This document shows positions 50,842-59,839 of a stretch of 64,000 nucleotides of DNA, in pieces; the stretch's first letter is position 1, and each line of letters opens with the position of its first letter. The notes below the pieces were generated by a model. It saw nothing but the letters and a program-made list of their open reading frames with translations. It did not search any database and had not been told where the DNA came from. A program made the position numbers and the translations under genes. Source of the stretch: Verrucosispora sp. WMMD573 (GTDB lineage Bacteria > Actinomycetota > Actinomycetes > Mycobacteriales > Micromonosporaceae); NCBI RefSeq assembly GCF_027497175.1, contig NZ_CP114901.1:5332001-5396000 (forward strand), read 5' to 3'.

Positions 50842-52184
50842 GCGCCAAGCCGCGCGGAGGCGCGCTCGGGCCGCCCTGCCTGTCCATCCTGCTGACAAGT
50901 TGGAACACCCGAGAGCAGACCCGGCAATGCCTGGAGACACTGGCGGCCACCGCGCCACCCGATCTCGACTACGAGGTAGTGGCCGTGGACAACGCTTCCC
51001 GCGACGGCTCGGCGGAACTGCTCGCCCGGTGGCCCCGGGTCCACCTCATCCGCAACAGCCGCAACGTAGGCTTCGCGCCCGCCGTCAACCAGGCATACCG
51101 GCGGGCCCGCGGCGAGCTGATCCTGCTGCTCAACAGTGACGTGGCGTTTCATCCAGGCGCGCTCTCCACAATGCTGTCATTCCTGAAGGAGCACCCCGCA
51201 GCGGCTGGGGTGAGCCCGCTCTACCGCAACCCCGACGGCACCTTCCAACAGCACTACGTGCAGCAGCCGAGGTTCCTGGCGTCCCTGGCGCTGGTCACCG
51301 CGCTACGCCGAGTACCCGGGTTCCGGCAGGCGCTGCACACCTTCGAGATGCGTGGCCAGGACTTCAGCCGCCCACGCCTGCTGGCCTCCGGTAGCTGCAT
51401 GCTGCTGCGCCGCGCCGTGCTGGCGCCGGACCACATCTTCGACGAGCGGTTCCCGGTCTACTGGAACGACGCCATCCTGGCCCGGCAACTGGAGCGGGCC
51501 GGCCAGCAGTTGTGGATGATCCCGGATGCCGTGGTGACCCACGTTCGGGGCGCCTCGTGCCGGCTGCTCGGACCATCCATCCGCTTTCGTCACCTCCTCG
51601 GCAGCCTGGTGACCTACCTGAGGATGACCCAGCCTCGGCACCGGGTCGCGCTGTTCCGGCTGGTCGTCCTGGCCGACCACGCGGCGAAGCGCATCTGCGG
51701 GCGTACCGCCCAACTCACCCTCGCCGACCTGCGAGCCGCCCTTCGAGGTGACGTCGGCCCGCTGCCGGACGGCGACATCCGGGACTGGCTGATCGTGTTC
51801 ACCCGGACACCGTCCACCCCCGAGCTCGATCGAGCGGTGATCGCCGAAACACTGCTCGACGACCCGGAACAACGCCTGCTGCTCGTGGACCCGCCAACGC
51901 CACGTCCACGTTGGCGCAGCCGGGTCACCCGCATCGACGACAGGGCATGGCACCTCACCCCGCCAGCCCCGCTGCCCTTCGGCGCTCGCCTACGGACCGT
52001 CGACACGGCAAACCGTCGGTTCGCCGCCGCCGCCGTACGCCGCTGGCTCGACCGTCAGGCGGGAGCCCGGCTGCTCCGGCTCGACGACGCCGGCGCCCGG
52101 ACCGTGCTCGGCCGGATCGGCGAGGACGAGGTGCTCGCGACGACGCGCCCGGTGCCGGTCAGACAGCGGGTCGGCCATGACTGA
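50838..52184 (+). CDS. Glycosyltransferase family 2
   Basis: This 448-residue cytoplasmic GT-A enzyme has SILLTSWNTREQTRQCLETL, VVAVDNASRDGS, NVGFAPAVNQAY and LLLNSDVAFHPGAL, the sequence pattern of rhamnosyltransferase-like GT2 proteins. It also has ASGSCMLLRRAVL and ERFPVYWNDAILARQ for the acceptor side. Residues from about 310 onward form an extra domain of unknown function. It is coupled to its neighbours by overlapping start and stop codons. It adds one sugar to the lipid-linked repeat unit; donor and acceptor are unknown. Confidence 0.87.
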   Translation: MSAKPRGGALGPPCLSILLTSWNTREQTRQCLETLAATAPPDLDYEVVAVDNASRDGSAELLARWPRVHLIRNSRNVGFAPAVNQAYRRARGELILLLNSDVAFHPGALSTMLSFLKEHPAAAGVSPLYRNPDGTFQQHYVQQPRFLASLALVTALRRVPGFRQALHTFEMRGQDFSRPRLLASGSCMLLRRAVLAPDHIFDERFPVYWNDAILARQLERAGQQLWMIPDAVVTHVRGASCRLLGPSIRFRHLLGSLVTYLRMTQPRHRVALFRLVVLADHAAKRICGRTAQLTLADLRAALRGDVGPLPDGDIRDWLIVFTRTPSTPELDRAVIAETLLDDPEQRLLLVDPPTPRPRWRSRVTRIDDRAWHLTPPAPLPFGARLRTVDTANRRFAAAAVRRWLDRQAGARLLRLDDAGARTVLGRIGEDEVLATTRPVPVRQRVGHD

Positions 52185-53337
52185 TCTGAGCGACCGGGAA
52201 TCCCCGACACGGGGTTCCCGCACCGCAAGCGGCAGCGCCACCTGGGTGATCTTCTTCAGCGCCACCCCCTGGCACGGCGGCGCGCACCGTCAGCACGCAC
52301 TGGCGCGGCAGCTCGCCACCAGCTACCGGGTGATCTTCGTCGATCCCCCTGGGCTCCGAATTCGGACGGGCACCTCCATCCGCCGAGTCGAACACCACAT
52401 CTGGCACGCCGAGCTACCTACCGCGGCCCCGCTCGGCCGGCATCTGCCGGCGGCGAACGCGATCAACCGACGAGTGACCGTGGCCGTGTTACGGCGCTGG
52501 CTACACCGTGATCCGGCGGGCGTAAGCCTGATCTGGCTGGACGAGGACCTGGCCGCGGCCTGCGCCAGCCGGATCGACGCCGCCGCGGTCGTCTACGACG
52601 TGACCGACCTCGACTGGACGTTCACCCGCCGGTGGAACCGGCGCCATCTGCGTCGAAACCTTGATCGGGCGGTGTCCGCCGCCGACCTGGTGCTGGCGTC
52701 GTCGGCCGCGCTACCTGCGCGGATGCCGGCCGGCCGACAGACACCTGTGGTACTGCCCAACGCCTGCGACCCGGAGCACTTCACCCCTCAAGGCCCGACC
52801 GTTTCCCGACCGGTCGAGCCGGGTCGGCCGCTGATCGGCTACTCCGGCACCATCGACACCCGGGCCTTCGACGGCGAGTTGGTCGCCGAGGTGGCACGCA
52901 ACCGGCCCGACTGGACGTTCCTGCTGATCGGACCGAGCACGCGCGCCGGCCGGAAGCCCCTCGCGGGCCTCACCAACGTGCTGGTCACGGGTCCTGTCCC
53001 CTACGCCGAACTACCCGCGACACTGCGCGTCTGCGATGTGACCATAATCCCGTACCGCCTCGGCGGTCTGGTGGACTACGTGCACCCGAAGAAGTGCTAC
53101 GAGTACCTGGCGCTCGGCAAACCTGTGGTCGCGACGCCGTTGCCGGCGCTGACCGGGTTGACCGGCGTGGTCCGTCTCGCGGCTCGTGCCGAGGACTTCA
53201 CCGCCGCGATCACCGCGACGCTGACCGAGACGACCGACCCGGAGCAGGCCGCCCACCGCAGGGCTGTGGCGACCGCGAACAGCTGGTCCGTCCGGGGCGA
53301 GCACCTGCATCGACTGGTCGCGGGACTGCTCCGATGA
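52177..53337 (+). CDS. Glycosyltransferase, GT-B fold (family 4-like)
   Basis: This 386-residue protein has the N-terminal half WVIFFSATPWHGGAHRQHAL and VVYDVTDLDWTFTRRWNRR. The C-terminal half has RPLIGYSGTIDTRAFDGELV, WTFLLIGPSTRAG and HPKKCYEYLALGKPVVATPL, the nucleotide-sugar site of GT4-type enzymes. Overlaps on both sides place it in the same transcript as the other glycosyltransferases. Donor sugar unknown. Confidence 0.85.
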   Translation: MTDLSDRESPTRGSRTASGSATWVIFFSATPWHGGAHRQHALARQLATSYRVIFVDPPGLRIRTGTSIRRVEHHIWHAELPTAAPLGRHLPAANAINRRVTVAVLRRWLHRDPAGVSLIWLDEDLAAACASRIDAAAVVYDVTDLDWTFTRRWNRRHLRRNLDRAVSAADLVLASSAALPARMPAGRQTPVVLPNACDPEHFTPQGPTVSRPVEPGRPLIGYSGTIDTRAFDGELVAEVARNRPDWTFLLIGPSTRAGRKPLAGLTNVLVTGPVPYAELPATLRVCDVTIIPYRLGGLVDYVHPKKCYEYLALGKPVVATPLPALTGLTGVVRLAARAEDFTAAITATLTETTDPEQAAHRRAVATANSWSVRGEHLHRLVAGLLR

Positions 53338-54644
53338 CCCGGCTCGCGGTCGGCCTCGGCGTGGCGGCGGTGAGCGCCACGCTCGGAGCCGCCGTGTCGC
53401 TGGCCACCATGCTGCCGGGGGTGCTGGCGCTGGCGGGCACGGGTGCGCTGGTGGGCCTCGCCGTCTTCCTGCTCTGGCCGTGGGCCGTGCTCCCGGTCGG
53501 CATCGTCGGTGGTGCGGTGGCTGGCGGGCTGGTCGGCGGCGGCGACGTCCGCACCTACGTGGCCGCGCACCTGCTGGTGCTGGCCGTCGGCGGGATCGCA
53601 GTGCTGATCCGGTACGCCCTCGGCTTCTCAGCCGGCCGGCGGCGGACCTCAGCCGACACCGGAATGATGCTGGTGGTCGGGTTGACCCTCGCCGCCGCCT
53701 GTTACGGCCTCGCGGTCGGGAACCTACCCACCGAGGTCGTCGTCGCCGCGTACCAGATCGCCATCCTCCCGCTGTACTTCTTCCTCGCCACGCACACCCT
53801 CACCACTCACCGCCGGCTGGCCGCCGCCGGGCTGCTCTACGTCGGCGTGGTGGCCGTGCTGGCCGCCATCTCGATGACCGTCCCCGGCCGTCACGGCGGC
53901 CTACTCACACTGCTCGCGGTCCCGATGCTGGCCTGGTTCGCCGGTCACTACCGAGGCTGGCGCCGGCTCGCCGCGGTGCTGCTCGCCGGCCTCTTCGCCA
54001 TCGACGTGGTGCTCGCCTCGTACCGGGGCATCTGGCTCGCAGCCGGGGTGACTCTGCTGACCATGCTGATCTTCGGCGGGCGGGCGGTGCGGACCGGACT
54101 CGGTGCCACCGCCACCGTTGGACTGGTCGTCGCCGCCCTGCTCGCGCTCCAGCCCGGCGTACGCGAGCGCGCGCAGGAGATCGGGATCGGGCTTCAACAG
54201 TCCGCCGGCTATCGCGCGTCGGAGTCGTCGGTCGGTCTGGACGTCTTCGCCGACCGACCAGTCCTGGGAGCGGGACTCGGGCAGTCGACCACCGATGTCT
54301 ACCTGGCCGACTTCGCCCTCACCGACGTCGGGCCGGTCTACCACGCCTTCTACGTGACGCTGCTGGCGAACGTCGGACTGGTGGGCCTCGCCCTGGTGCT
54401 CTGGCCGGTACTGCGTGGGATCCGGGCCGGGCTTGCCGACCCGTCCGGGCCCGCCCTCCCGTTCGCGGCCCTGTGCTGCGGGTTTCTCGGTGCCGCGGTG
54501 TTCGCGGCCCCGAGCGACGGACACTGGGAACTCGGATTGCTACCCGCGCTGGCGTTGTTGACCGCCCGTCCTGCCGGACAGGTGCGACAGCCTCCACCCG
54601 GCCGACCACGGCTGCCCGTGCGGGTTCCGGAGGCGGTGCGCTGA
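53334..54644 (+). CDS. O-antigen ligase/polymerase-like membrane protein (Wzy-like)
   Basis: This 436-residue membrane protein has about 11 helices and a large periplasm-side loop with RASESSVGLDVFADRPVLG. The following HAFYVTLLANVGLVGLALVL helix is typical of the Wzy/WaaL ligase family. It should join flipped repeat units into a polymer. ATG 53334 overlaps the preceding stop; the next gene starts at the stop of this one. Ligase and polymerase cannot be told apart by sequence. Confidence 0.83.
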   Translation: MTRLAVGLGVAAVSATLGAAVSLATMLPGVLALAGTGALVGLAVFLLWPWAVLPVGIVGGAVAGGLVGGGDVRTYVAAHLLVLAVGGIAVLIRYALGFSAGRRRTSADTGMMLVVGLTLAAACYGLAVGNLPTEVVVAAYQIAILPLYFFLATHTLTTHRRLAAAGLLYVGVVAVLAAISMTVPGRHGGLLTLLAVPMLAWFAGHYRGWRRLAAVLLAGLFAIDVVLASYRGIWLAAGVTLLTMLIFGGRAVRTGLGATATVGLVVAALLALQPGVRERAQEIGIGLQQSAGYRASESSVGLDVFADRPVLGAGLGQSTTDVYLADFALTDVGPVYHAFYVTLLANVGLVGLALVLWPVLRGIRAGLADPSGPALPFAALCCGFLGAAVFAAPSDGHWELGLLPALALLTARPAGQVRQPPPGRPRLPVRVPEAVR

Positions 54645-55579
54645 TGGTCGAACTCGAAGCGACCGCGATCGTCGTCACCTACAACTCTCGGGGACACATT
54701 CTCGCCGCGCTCACCGCGCTACGGCAGGCCCGCCTGTCGGTACGACTTGTCGACAACGGCTCGACCGACGGCACGGTGGAACTGGTGCGGGCTCACTTTC
54801 CTGAGATAACCGTGCTGGTCGGCCAGGGCAACGTCGGCTTCGCCGCCGCCGTCAACCGGGGCGCACGTGGGGTACAAAGCAACGTCCTGCTGCTGATCAA
54901 TCCCGACTGCGTGGTTCCACCCGAGACCGCCCGGGCACTCGTCGAGACTGTGCTCGACCGACCGGAGATCGGCATCGCAGGGCCACGACTGCTTGACGCC
55001 GACGGCCGGGTCGCGGTCAGCGCCCACCCCTTCGAAACGCTCACCACGGTGGTGGCCAGCCGATTCGGGGGGGTACTGGTGCCGGTGCCGGTACGTCGCT
55101 GGCTGGCTGGGCAGCGCCGTCGACAGGCGTACGACGTGTGCCTGCACGGTGCTCTCCCGGCCCCGGTCGACTGGGTCTCCGGCGCGTGCCTCGCGGTCCG
55201 TACCAGTCTGTTCACCGCCGTCGGCGGGCTGGACGAGGCGTACTTCATGTACTACGAGGACGAGGAGTTGTGTCTTCAGGCCCGCCGTCACGGCGCCGAC
55301 GTGGTGTATCTCCCGCAGGTGACGGCGGTCCACAGCGGCGGAGCGAGCAGTAGTGACCCGGCCTGGATCTGGCCCCACCTCTACCGCAGCATGTTCGTCT
55401 TCTTCGGCCGCCACCGGCCCCGGTCCCGACGGGCGGTCCGGGCCGTCGTCCTGCTCCGGGCGGTGCTGGGGGTCGCTCTGGCCACCGTACGACTGTCGCT
55501 GCAACCGCGTGCCGGCATCGCTCGGATACGTGCCTGGACCCGAGTTGGCCGCATCGCGATCACCCGAATCCACGTTTGA
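54644..55579 (+). CDS. Glycosyltransferase family 2 (rhamnosyltransferase-like)
   Basis: This 311-residue GT-A enzyme has TAIVVTYNSRGHILAALTAL, VRLVDNGSTDGTVELV, NVGFAAAVNRGARG and LLLINPDCVVPPETA, ending in VSGACLAVRTSLF and YFMYYEDEELCLQARRHG. The pattern matches the WbbL/rhamnosyltransferase group, so rhamnose is a reasonable guess for the sugar it adds; a rhamnosidase is encoded nearby at 59840-63046. The donor is not proven. Confidence 0.88.
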   Translation: MVELEATAIVVTYNSRGHILAALTALRQARLSVRLVDNGSTDGTVELVRAHFPEITVLVGQGNVGFAAAVNRGARGVQSNVLLLINPDCVVPPETARALVETVLDRPEIGIAGPRLLDADGRVAVSAHPFETLTTVVASRFGGVLVPVPVRRWLAGQRRRQAYDVCLHGALPAPVDWVSGACLAVRTSLFTAVGGLDEAYFMYYEDEELCLQARRHGADVVYLPQVTAVHSGGASSSDPAWIWPHLYRSMFVFFGRHRPRSRRAVRAVVLLRAVLGVALATVRLSLQPRAGIARIRAWTRVGRIAITRIHV

Positions 55580-55590
55580 GGAAGTCACTC

Positions 55591-56793
55591 ATGCATGTCT
55601 TGATCACGGCTGTGGGGGCTCGTACCGAGCACTGGACCGACCTGTTCAACTCGCTCTGCGCACGACCCGACGTCCGACTCACCGTGCTCGCCTCCGACGT
55701 GTCGCCAGCCACGCGGCGCGAGCTCGACCGGCTCGGTCAGCGGCATGCCAACTTTCACTCCCAGGTGCTACCGCACCGCCTGGGTGAGGCCAGAACAGGC
55801 CACATGGCCTCCATCATGGTGCGAGGCGGCCCGCCCCTGTCGCCGCCCCCGGACGTGGTGCACATCATCGGTGAGGCCGCGTACCTGTCGACCTGGCAGG
55901 TGCTGCGGACGCGTCGTCGACACTGGCCGGCAGTGCCGACGACGCTGTACGCCGCGCAGAACGTGGTGACCCGCTTCCCCATGCCGTTTCCCCTGCTTGA
56001 GCAATACGCGTACCGCGAGGTCGACATGATCCTGCCGATCACTCCGGCGGCACGGCAGGTGTTGCGGGTCAAGGGTTACCGGGGCGCGGCGACCGACATT
56101 CCTCTCGGCGTCGACACCACCACCTTCCGACCGCGAGCCGAGGCCGGCACCGTACGGACCTTCACCGTCGGTTTCGTGGGCCGCTTCGAGCCGCACAAGG
56201 GCGTGCTCGACCTGCTGCGCGCGGCTGAACTCGCCGACTGCGACGTGCTGCTGGTGGGCGACGGCAGCCTGACCGCCGACATCGAACGGGCCGCCCGGTG
56301 CCGCCCCGGACGCATTCGGCGGCACCACTGGGCGGGCCACGCCGAACTACCCGACCTGCTGACGCAGATGAGTGTGCTGGCGCTGCCCGCGCTGGAGATC
56401 GTGCAGCGAAACGTGCTGCCGTGGATCGGCATCCCGCTGCGCGAGCAGTTCGGCCGGGTGCTGATCGAAGCCATGGCCTGCGGCGTGCCGGTGGTCGGCA
56501 GTGATGTCGGCGAGATCCCGTACGTCATCGGAGACGCCGGACTGGTCTTTCCCGCCGGCGACCCGGCCGCGCTCGCCGACCGGCTCATCAAGCTGCGCGC
56601 CTGCCCGGAAACCACCCGCGACCTTGCCGCCGCCGGGCTGCACCGGGCTACGACCGAGTTCGCCTGGGATCGAATCGCCGACCGGCTCGTTCAGATCTGG
56701 CGACAGCTGCACGAGAGAAGCATGTCAGTACCCATTCCGGCGCGAGCCGGTCAGCAGGTCCGCGACAACGCGGGTCGGAAGGTGGTCGCATGA
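55591..56793 (+). CDS. Glycosyltransferase family 4
   Basis: This 400-residue GT-B enzyme starts MHVLITAVGARTEHWTDLF. It has PLGVDTTTFRPRAEAGT, VGFVGRFEPHKGVLDLL, LLVGDGSLTADIERAAR and the E-x7-E motif area EQFGRVLIEAMACGVPVVGS of retaining GT4 enzymes. GAGGAAG 6 bases upstream supports ATG 55591 over an in-frame TTG at 55576. The stop overlaps the chain-length regulator start. Confidence 0.9.
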   Translation: MHVLITAVGARTEHWTDLFNSLCARPDVRLTVLASDVSPATRRELDRLGQRHANFHSQVLPHRLGEARTGHMASIMVRGGPPLSPPPDVVHIIGEAAYLSTWQVLRTRRRHWPAVPTTLYAAQNVVTRFPMPFPLLEQYAYREVDMILPITPAARQVLRVKGYRGAATDIPLGVDTTTFRPRAEAGTVRTFTVGFVGRFEPHKGVLDLLRAAELADCDVLLVGDGSLTADIERAARCRPGRIRRHHWAGHAELPDLLTQMSVLALPALEIVQRNVLPWIGIPLREQFGRVLIEAMACGVPVVGSDVGEIPYVIGDAGLVFPAGDPAALADRLIKLRACPETTRDLAAAGLHRATTEFAWDRIADRLVQIWRQLHERSMSVPIPARAGQQVRDNAGRKVVA

Positions 56794-58631
56794 TGCGTGC
56801 CGTCGACTTCTTCGAGCTGGTAGACACAGCCTGGCGCAGGATCGGACTTCCGCTGTTCGGTCTACTCGCCGGGCTGGCCGCCGCCCAGGCGGTGACACCG
56901 ATGCTGCCGGAACGGTACGAAGCACACGCCTCGGTCCTGGTCGTGGCCAGCCCGCCCGAGGGTGACAGGCCCGCCGAGATGAGCCTCGCTCTCGCGCAGA
57001 ACCTCGCGCCCACCGTCGCCAAGTTGATCGGCTCGCGGGAGGTGTCCGTCGCGGCAGCACGGGACCTTGGACTGCCCGAGCAGGCGGTCATCGGCAGCGT
57101 CAGCGGAACCTTCGAGCCAGGTCTGCAGATCGTCACGGTCAGGGCTGAGGCGACCGCCGCCGGCCGTGCCGCCGCGATTGCGAACGCCGTGAGCCAGAAC
57201 CTCGGCGGCCAGTTGGACCGCCTGGAACTGGGCGGCGACGCGGTGATCACCACCCGCGTGGTCGACAGAGCCAGCCCACCGTCTCGACCCGCCTTCCCCA
57301 AACCGCTGATGAACAGCGCACTCGGGGCGCTCGTCGGACTGCTCGCCGGCTGGGGCGCGACGGTACTCCGTGATCGGTTCGACCGTCGGCTGCGGGACGT
57401 CGGCCAGATGGAACTGCGTCTGGGTCTGCCGGTCCTCGGCGTCCTTCCACAACTGCCGAGGCGTTTCGCCCGCCACCACGCCGCCGCGCTGTTGGCCCGC
57501 CGCGACGTCACAGTGACCACCAGGGCCGCCGTCTCGTCGTTGAGTGTGCTCACCAATTCGGCAAAGCGACGCCTGCTGGTCACAAGTGCCCACGACGACG
57601 ACGGCGCGGCTCTGGTAAGCGCTCTTCTGGGCCTTTCGATGGCAGCCGACCACCGTCGGGTCGCAATAGTCGACGGCGCGGTCCGGGACCCCATGCTCGC
57701 CGGACACTTCCCGGACGCCTCGTTCACCTGGCAGCAGGTCCAGGCAGGCCAGCACTCCCCCGCTCGCCTGCCCGACCTTCCCACACTGTCGGTACTACCG
57801 AGCGAACCACGCGACGGCCTGACCACCGAGCACGTCCGGGAACTCGGCGAGGTGCTCGACATGCTGGCCGACACCGAGGACTGTGTCATCGTGCACGCGC
57901 CGCCGGTGCTGGCCGGTTGGGACACCGCCGCGCTGGCCGGGCATGTGGATGGGGTACTGCTCGTGGTAGCGGCGGGAGACACCCGGCTGACCGAGGCCAC
58001 GCGGGCGGCGCGTTTGTTGCGACGGCTGGACCTCCCGGTGGTCGGCATCGTCGCCCTGGGTGCGATCGACCGGGCCACCGAACCCGCTGCCGTCAACCTG
58101 AGCGCGCTGCACACCACGCCGGGCGGACAGCGCCGGACGGTCGACTCGACGGCGGCGACGGACAACCTCGCCGCGACAGCAGCCGCCGCAGCAGGCCCGG
58201 CCCCGATTCCCGCGCCGAGCGGCGACGCGATGGTCCCGGTCGGGGCCGTCACCGATGGGCGAGCGGAACCGGTCCAGGGCGACCATTCTCCGCCGCTGCC
58301 GCCGCGGCAGCCGCACCACCGGGAGAACGTCTCGGCGCGCTGGCCTGTCGCGGGGACGGTTTCCCCGATCGACGACGGGGTCGCGTGGTCCACCCCGCTG
58401 CTCGCCGGTGGCCGCGAGGCGGCCGGATCGGCGCTGGGCCGCCCGCTGGCGCCTCGAACCGACAGGCCCGGCCGCACCTACCGGACCGGTGTCGGGCCGC
58501 AGCCAGTTGAGCCCGTGCCGGACCAGCACACCCGAAACGGCAGCGTCACCCAATACCGCGCCAACGAGGCCCTCACCGACCTCGACGACCACCACGCACC
58601 GGCCGGCCGCTACCGCTGGCCGACCAACTGA
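56790..58631 (+). CDS. Chain-length determinant/BY-kinase-like protein with degenerate P-loop
   Basis: This 613-residue protein has the Wzz-type layout: an N-terminal cytoplasmic start and first helix (about 20-38), an extracytoplasmic region, a second helix (NSALGALVGLLAGWGATVL, near 172) and a cytoplasmic P-loop NTPase-like domain (about 245-430). A disordered Pro/Ala-rich tail follows. The Walker A lysine is missing: LLVTSAHDDDGAALVSALLG stands where GEGKT/S is expected (about residue 263). The Walker A' segment VAIVDGAVRDP also lacks its catalytic Asp pattern, and no Tyr cluster ends the protein. It probably regulates polymer length without kinase activity. Confidence 0.8.
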   Translation: MMRAVDFFELVDTAWRRIGLPLFGLLAGLAAAQAVTPMLPERYEAHASVLVVASPPEGDRPAEMSLALAQNLAPTVAKLIGSREVSVAAARDLGLPEQAVIGSVSGTFEPGLQIVTVRAEATAAGRAAAIANAVSQNLGGQLDRLELGGDAVITTRVVDRASPPSRPAFPKPLMNSALGALVGLLAGWGATVLRDRFDRRLRDVGQMELRLGLPVLGVLPQLPRRFARHHAAALLARRDVTVTTRAAVSSLSVLTNSAKRRLLVTSAHDDDGAALVSALLGLSMAADHRRVAIVDGAVRDPMLAGHFPDASFTWQQVQAGQHSPARLPDLPTLSVLPSEPRDGLTTEHVRELGEVLDMLADTEDCVIVHAPPVLAGWDTAALAGHVDGVLLVVAAGDTRLTEATRAARLLRRLDLPVVGIVALGAIDRATEPAAVNLSALHTTPGGQRRTVDSTAATDNLAATAAAAAGPAPIPAPSGDAMVPVGAVTDGRAEPVQGDHSPPLPPRQPHHRENVSARWPVAGTVSPIDDGVAWSTPLLAGGREAAGSALGRPLAPRTDRPGRTYRTGVGPQPVEPVPDQHTRNGSVTQYRANEALTDLDDHHAPAGRYRWPTN

Positions 58632-58660
58632 GCCGACGTACCAGTTCGAAGGAGTAGCCG

Positions 58661-59515
58661 ATGAGCGAGACACTCACTCCCCTGCCGCCCACCCTCAGCG
58701 ATCCCCGTGCCATGTACTGCGACCTGCTGAAGAAGGCGCTCACCCGATACGTCTTCCAAGAGACGTGGATGCCCTACCAGCCGCGAGCAGCCTCCCTGCA
58801 CGGCCGGTTGTACAACCGGTACAAGCATCTGCTGCAACACCGTGGGCTGGAACTCGTGCTGAAGTTCCCGTTCGACCCAGACGCGCGCGCGAACGGCCGG
58901 GACTGGCCCCCGGAGGCCGACACGATGATCGGTCTGCGTCGTCTCGACAACCTGGAGCTATGCCTTCGCGACGTACTCAGACGAGACGTACCGGGCGACC
59001 TCATCGAGACCGGGGTCTGGCGGGGCGGCGCGGTGATCTTCATGCGGGGCATGCTGCGGGCCTACGGCGACTCGAACCGGTCGGTCTGGGTGGCCGACTC
59101 GTTCCGCGGTCTGCCCAAGCCCGAACCGCATCGGACCGAGGACGTCGAGGATGCGCTCTGGGCCCAACCCTTCCTCGCCGTCTCGCTCGACCAGGTCAAG
59201 AACAACTTCCGCCGGTACGGGCTCCTGGACGACCGGGTCCATTTCCTGCCCGGGTGGTTCGACGACACATTGCCCACCGCGCCTGTCGATCGGCTGTCCC
59301 TCATCCGACTCGACGGCGACCTCTACGACTCGACCATGGTGGCGCTGCGCAGCCTCTATCCGAAGTTGTCCGTGGGCGGTTATGTGATCGTGGATGACTA
59401 CCACGCGGTGCGCGGCTGCAAACAGGCGGTCGACGATTTCCGCGCCGAGTTCGGGATCACCGACGAGCTTCACCAGGTCGACTGGACCTGCCGGTACTGG
59501 CAACGGACAACATGA
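58661..59515 (+). CDS. TylF/MycF-type O-methyltransferase
   Basis: This 284-residue metal-dependent sugar O-methyltransferase resembles macrocin O-methyltransferase TylF. Motifs are IETGVWRGGAVIFMRGMLRA (SAM-binding), VWVADSFRGLPKP, LIRLDGDLYDSTMVALRSLY (Asp metal ligand) and GGYVIVDDYHAVRGC (two acidic ligands). It would methylate a hydroxyl of a deoxysugar in the surface polymer. It starts 30 bases after the chain-length gene and ends the plus-strand polysaccharide run. Confidence 0.9.
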   Translation: MSETLTPLPPTLSDPRAMYCDLLKKALTRYVFQETWMPYQPRAASLHGRLYNRYKHLLQHRGLELVLKFPFDPDARANGRDWPPEADTMIGLRRLDNLELCLRDVLRRDVPGDLIETGVWRGGAVIFMRGMLRAYGDSNRSVWVADSFRGLPKPEPHRTEDVEDALWAQPFLAVSLDQVKNNFRRYGLLDDRVHFLPGWFDDTLPTAPVDRLSLIRLDGDLYDSTMVALRSLYPKLSVGGYVIVDDYHAVRGCKQAVDDFRAEFGITDELHQVDWTCRYWQRTT

Positions 59516-59803
59516 ATGCCGATTCCCCCGAGAGTCCGTCCGGATCGTTCTCAAGATTGCCGTGGTCAGCAACTGCGGGTCCACGGCCGGCAACTGTCGA
59601 CGGATCATCGTCTCGGGAGCGCCGGCCGGGGCCGCGCCCGGGGCGAGAGCCATTGTTGCTGGCACGTCGGCGACCCATTCGGCGATCGCCGCCCAGGAGC
59701 GGTAGCTGGCGGCAGGCGGTCAGTCGCGGGCTCGATGTCGCCGCTCGCGGCCAGCGCCACGCGGGTGGGAGTGCGCCGGCGACGCTCTCCCACCCGCTAC
59801 AGC
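59516..59803 (+). other. Intergenic stretch without a supported gene
   Basis: Short overlapping frames on both strands show no family match and no ribosome-binding site. One plus frame reads KIAVVSNCGSTAGNC, which looks vaguely like the start of a sugar-modifying protein. It ends within 50 codons, so it is at best a fragment. Confidence 0.4.
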
Positions 59804-59831
59804 TGAGGTCCCGAAGGAGCCGGGGACCTCA
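59804..59831. terminator. Hairpin terminator between convergent genes
   Basis: A perfect 9-bp stem TGAGGTCCC / GGGACCTCA with a 10-base loop lies between the convergent ends of the TylF-type methyltransferase and the rhamnosidase. It can serve both strands. No T tract is present. Confidence 0.6.
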
Positions 59832-59839
59832 CCACCTCG

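Noticed and set aside
56648..58477. 609-codon minus-strand open frame opposite the chain-length gene
   Set aside because: Ser/Arg/Pro-rich shadow with no ribosome-binding site or motif. The plus-strand gene is clear.
59516..59700. Frame with KIAVVSNCGSTAGNC resembling a sugar-modifying enzyme start
   Set aside because: It ends after about 50 codons, has no start codon context, and the similarity is too short to support a pseudogene call.
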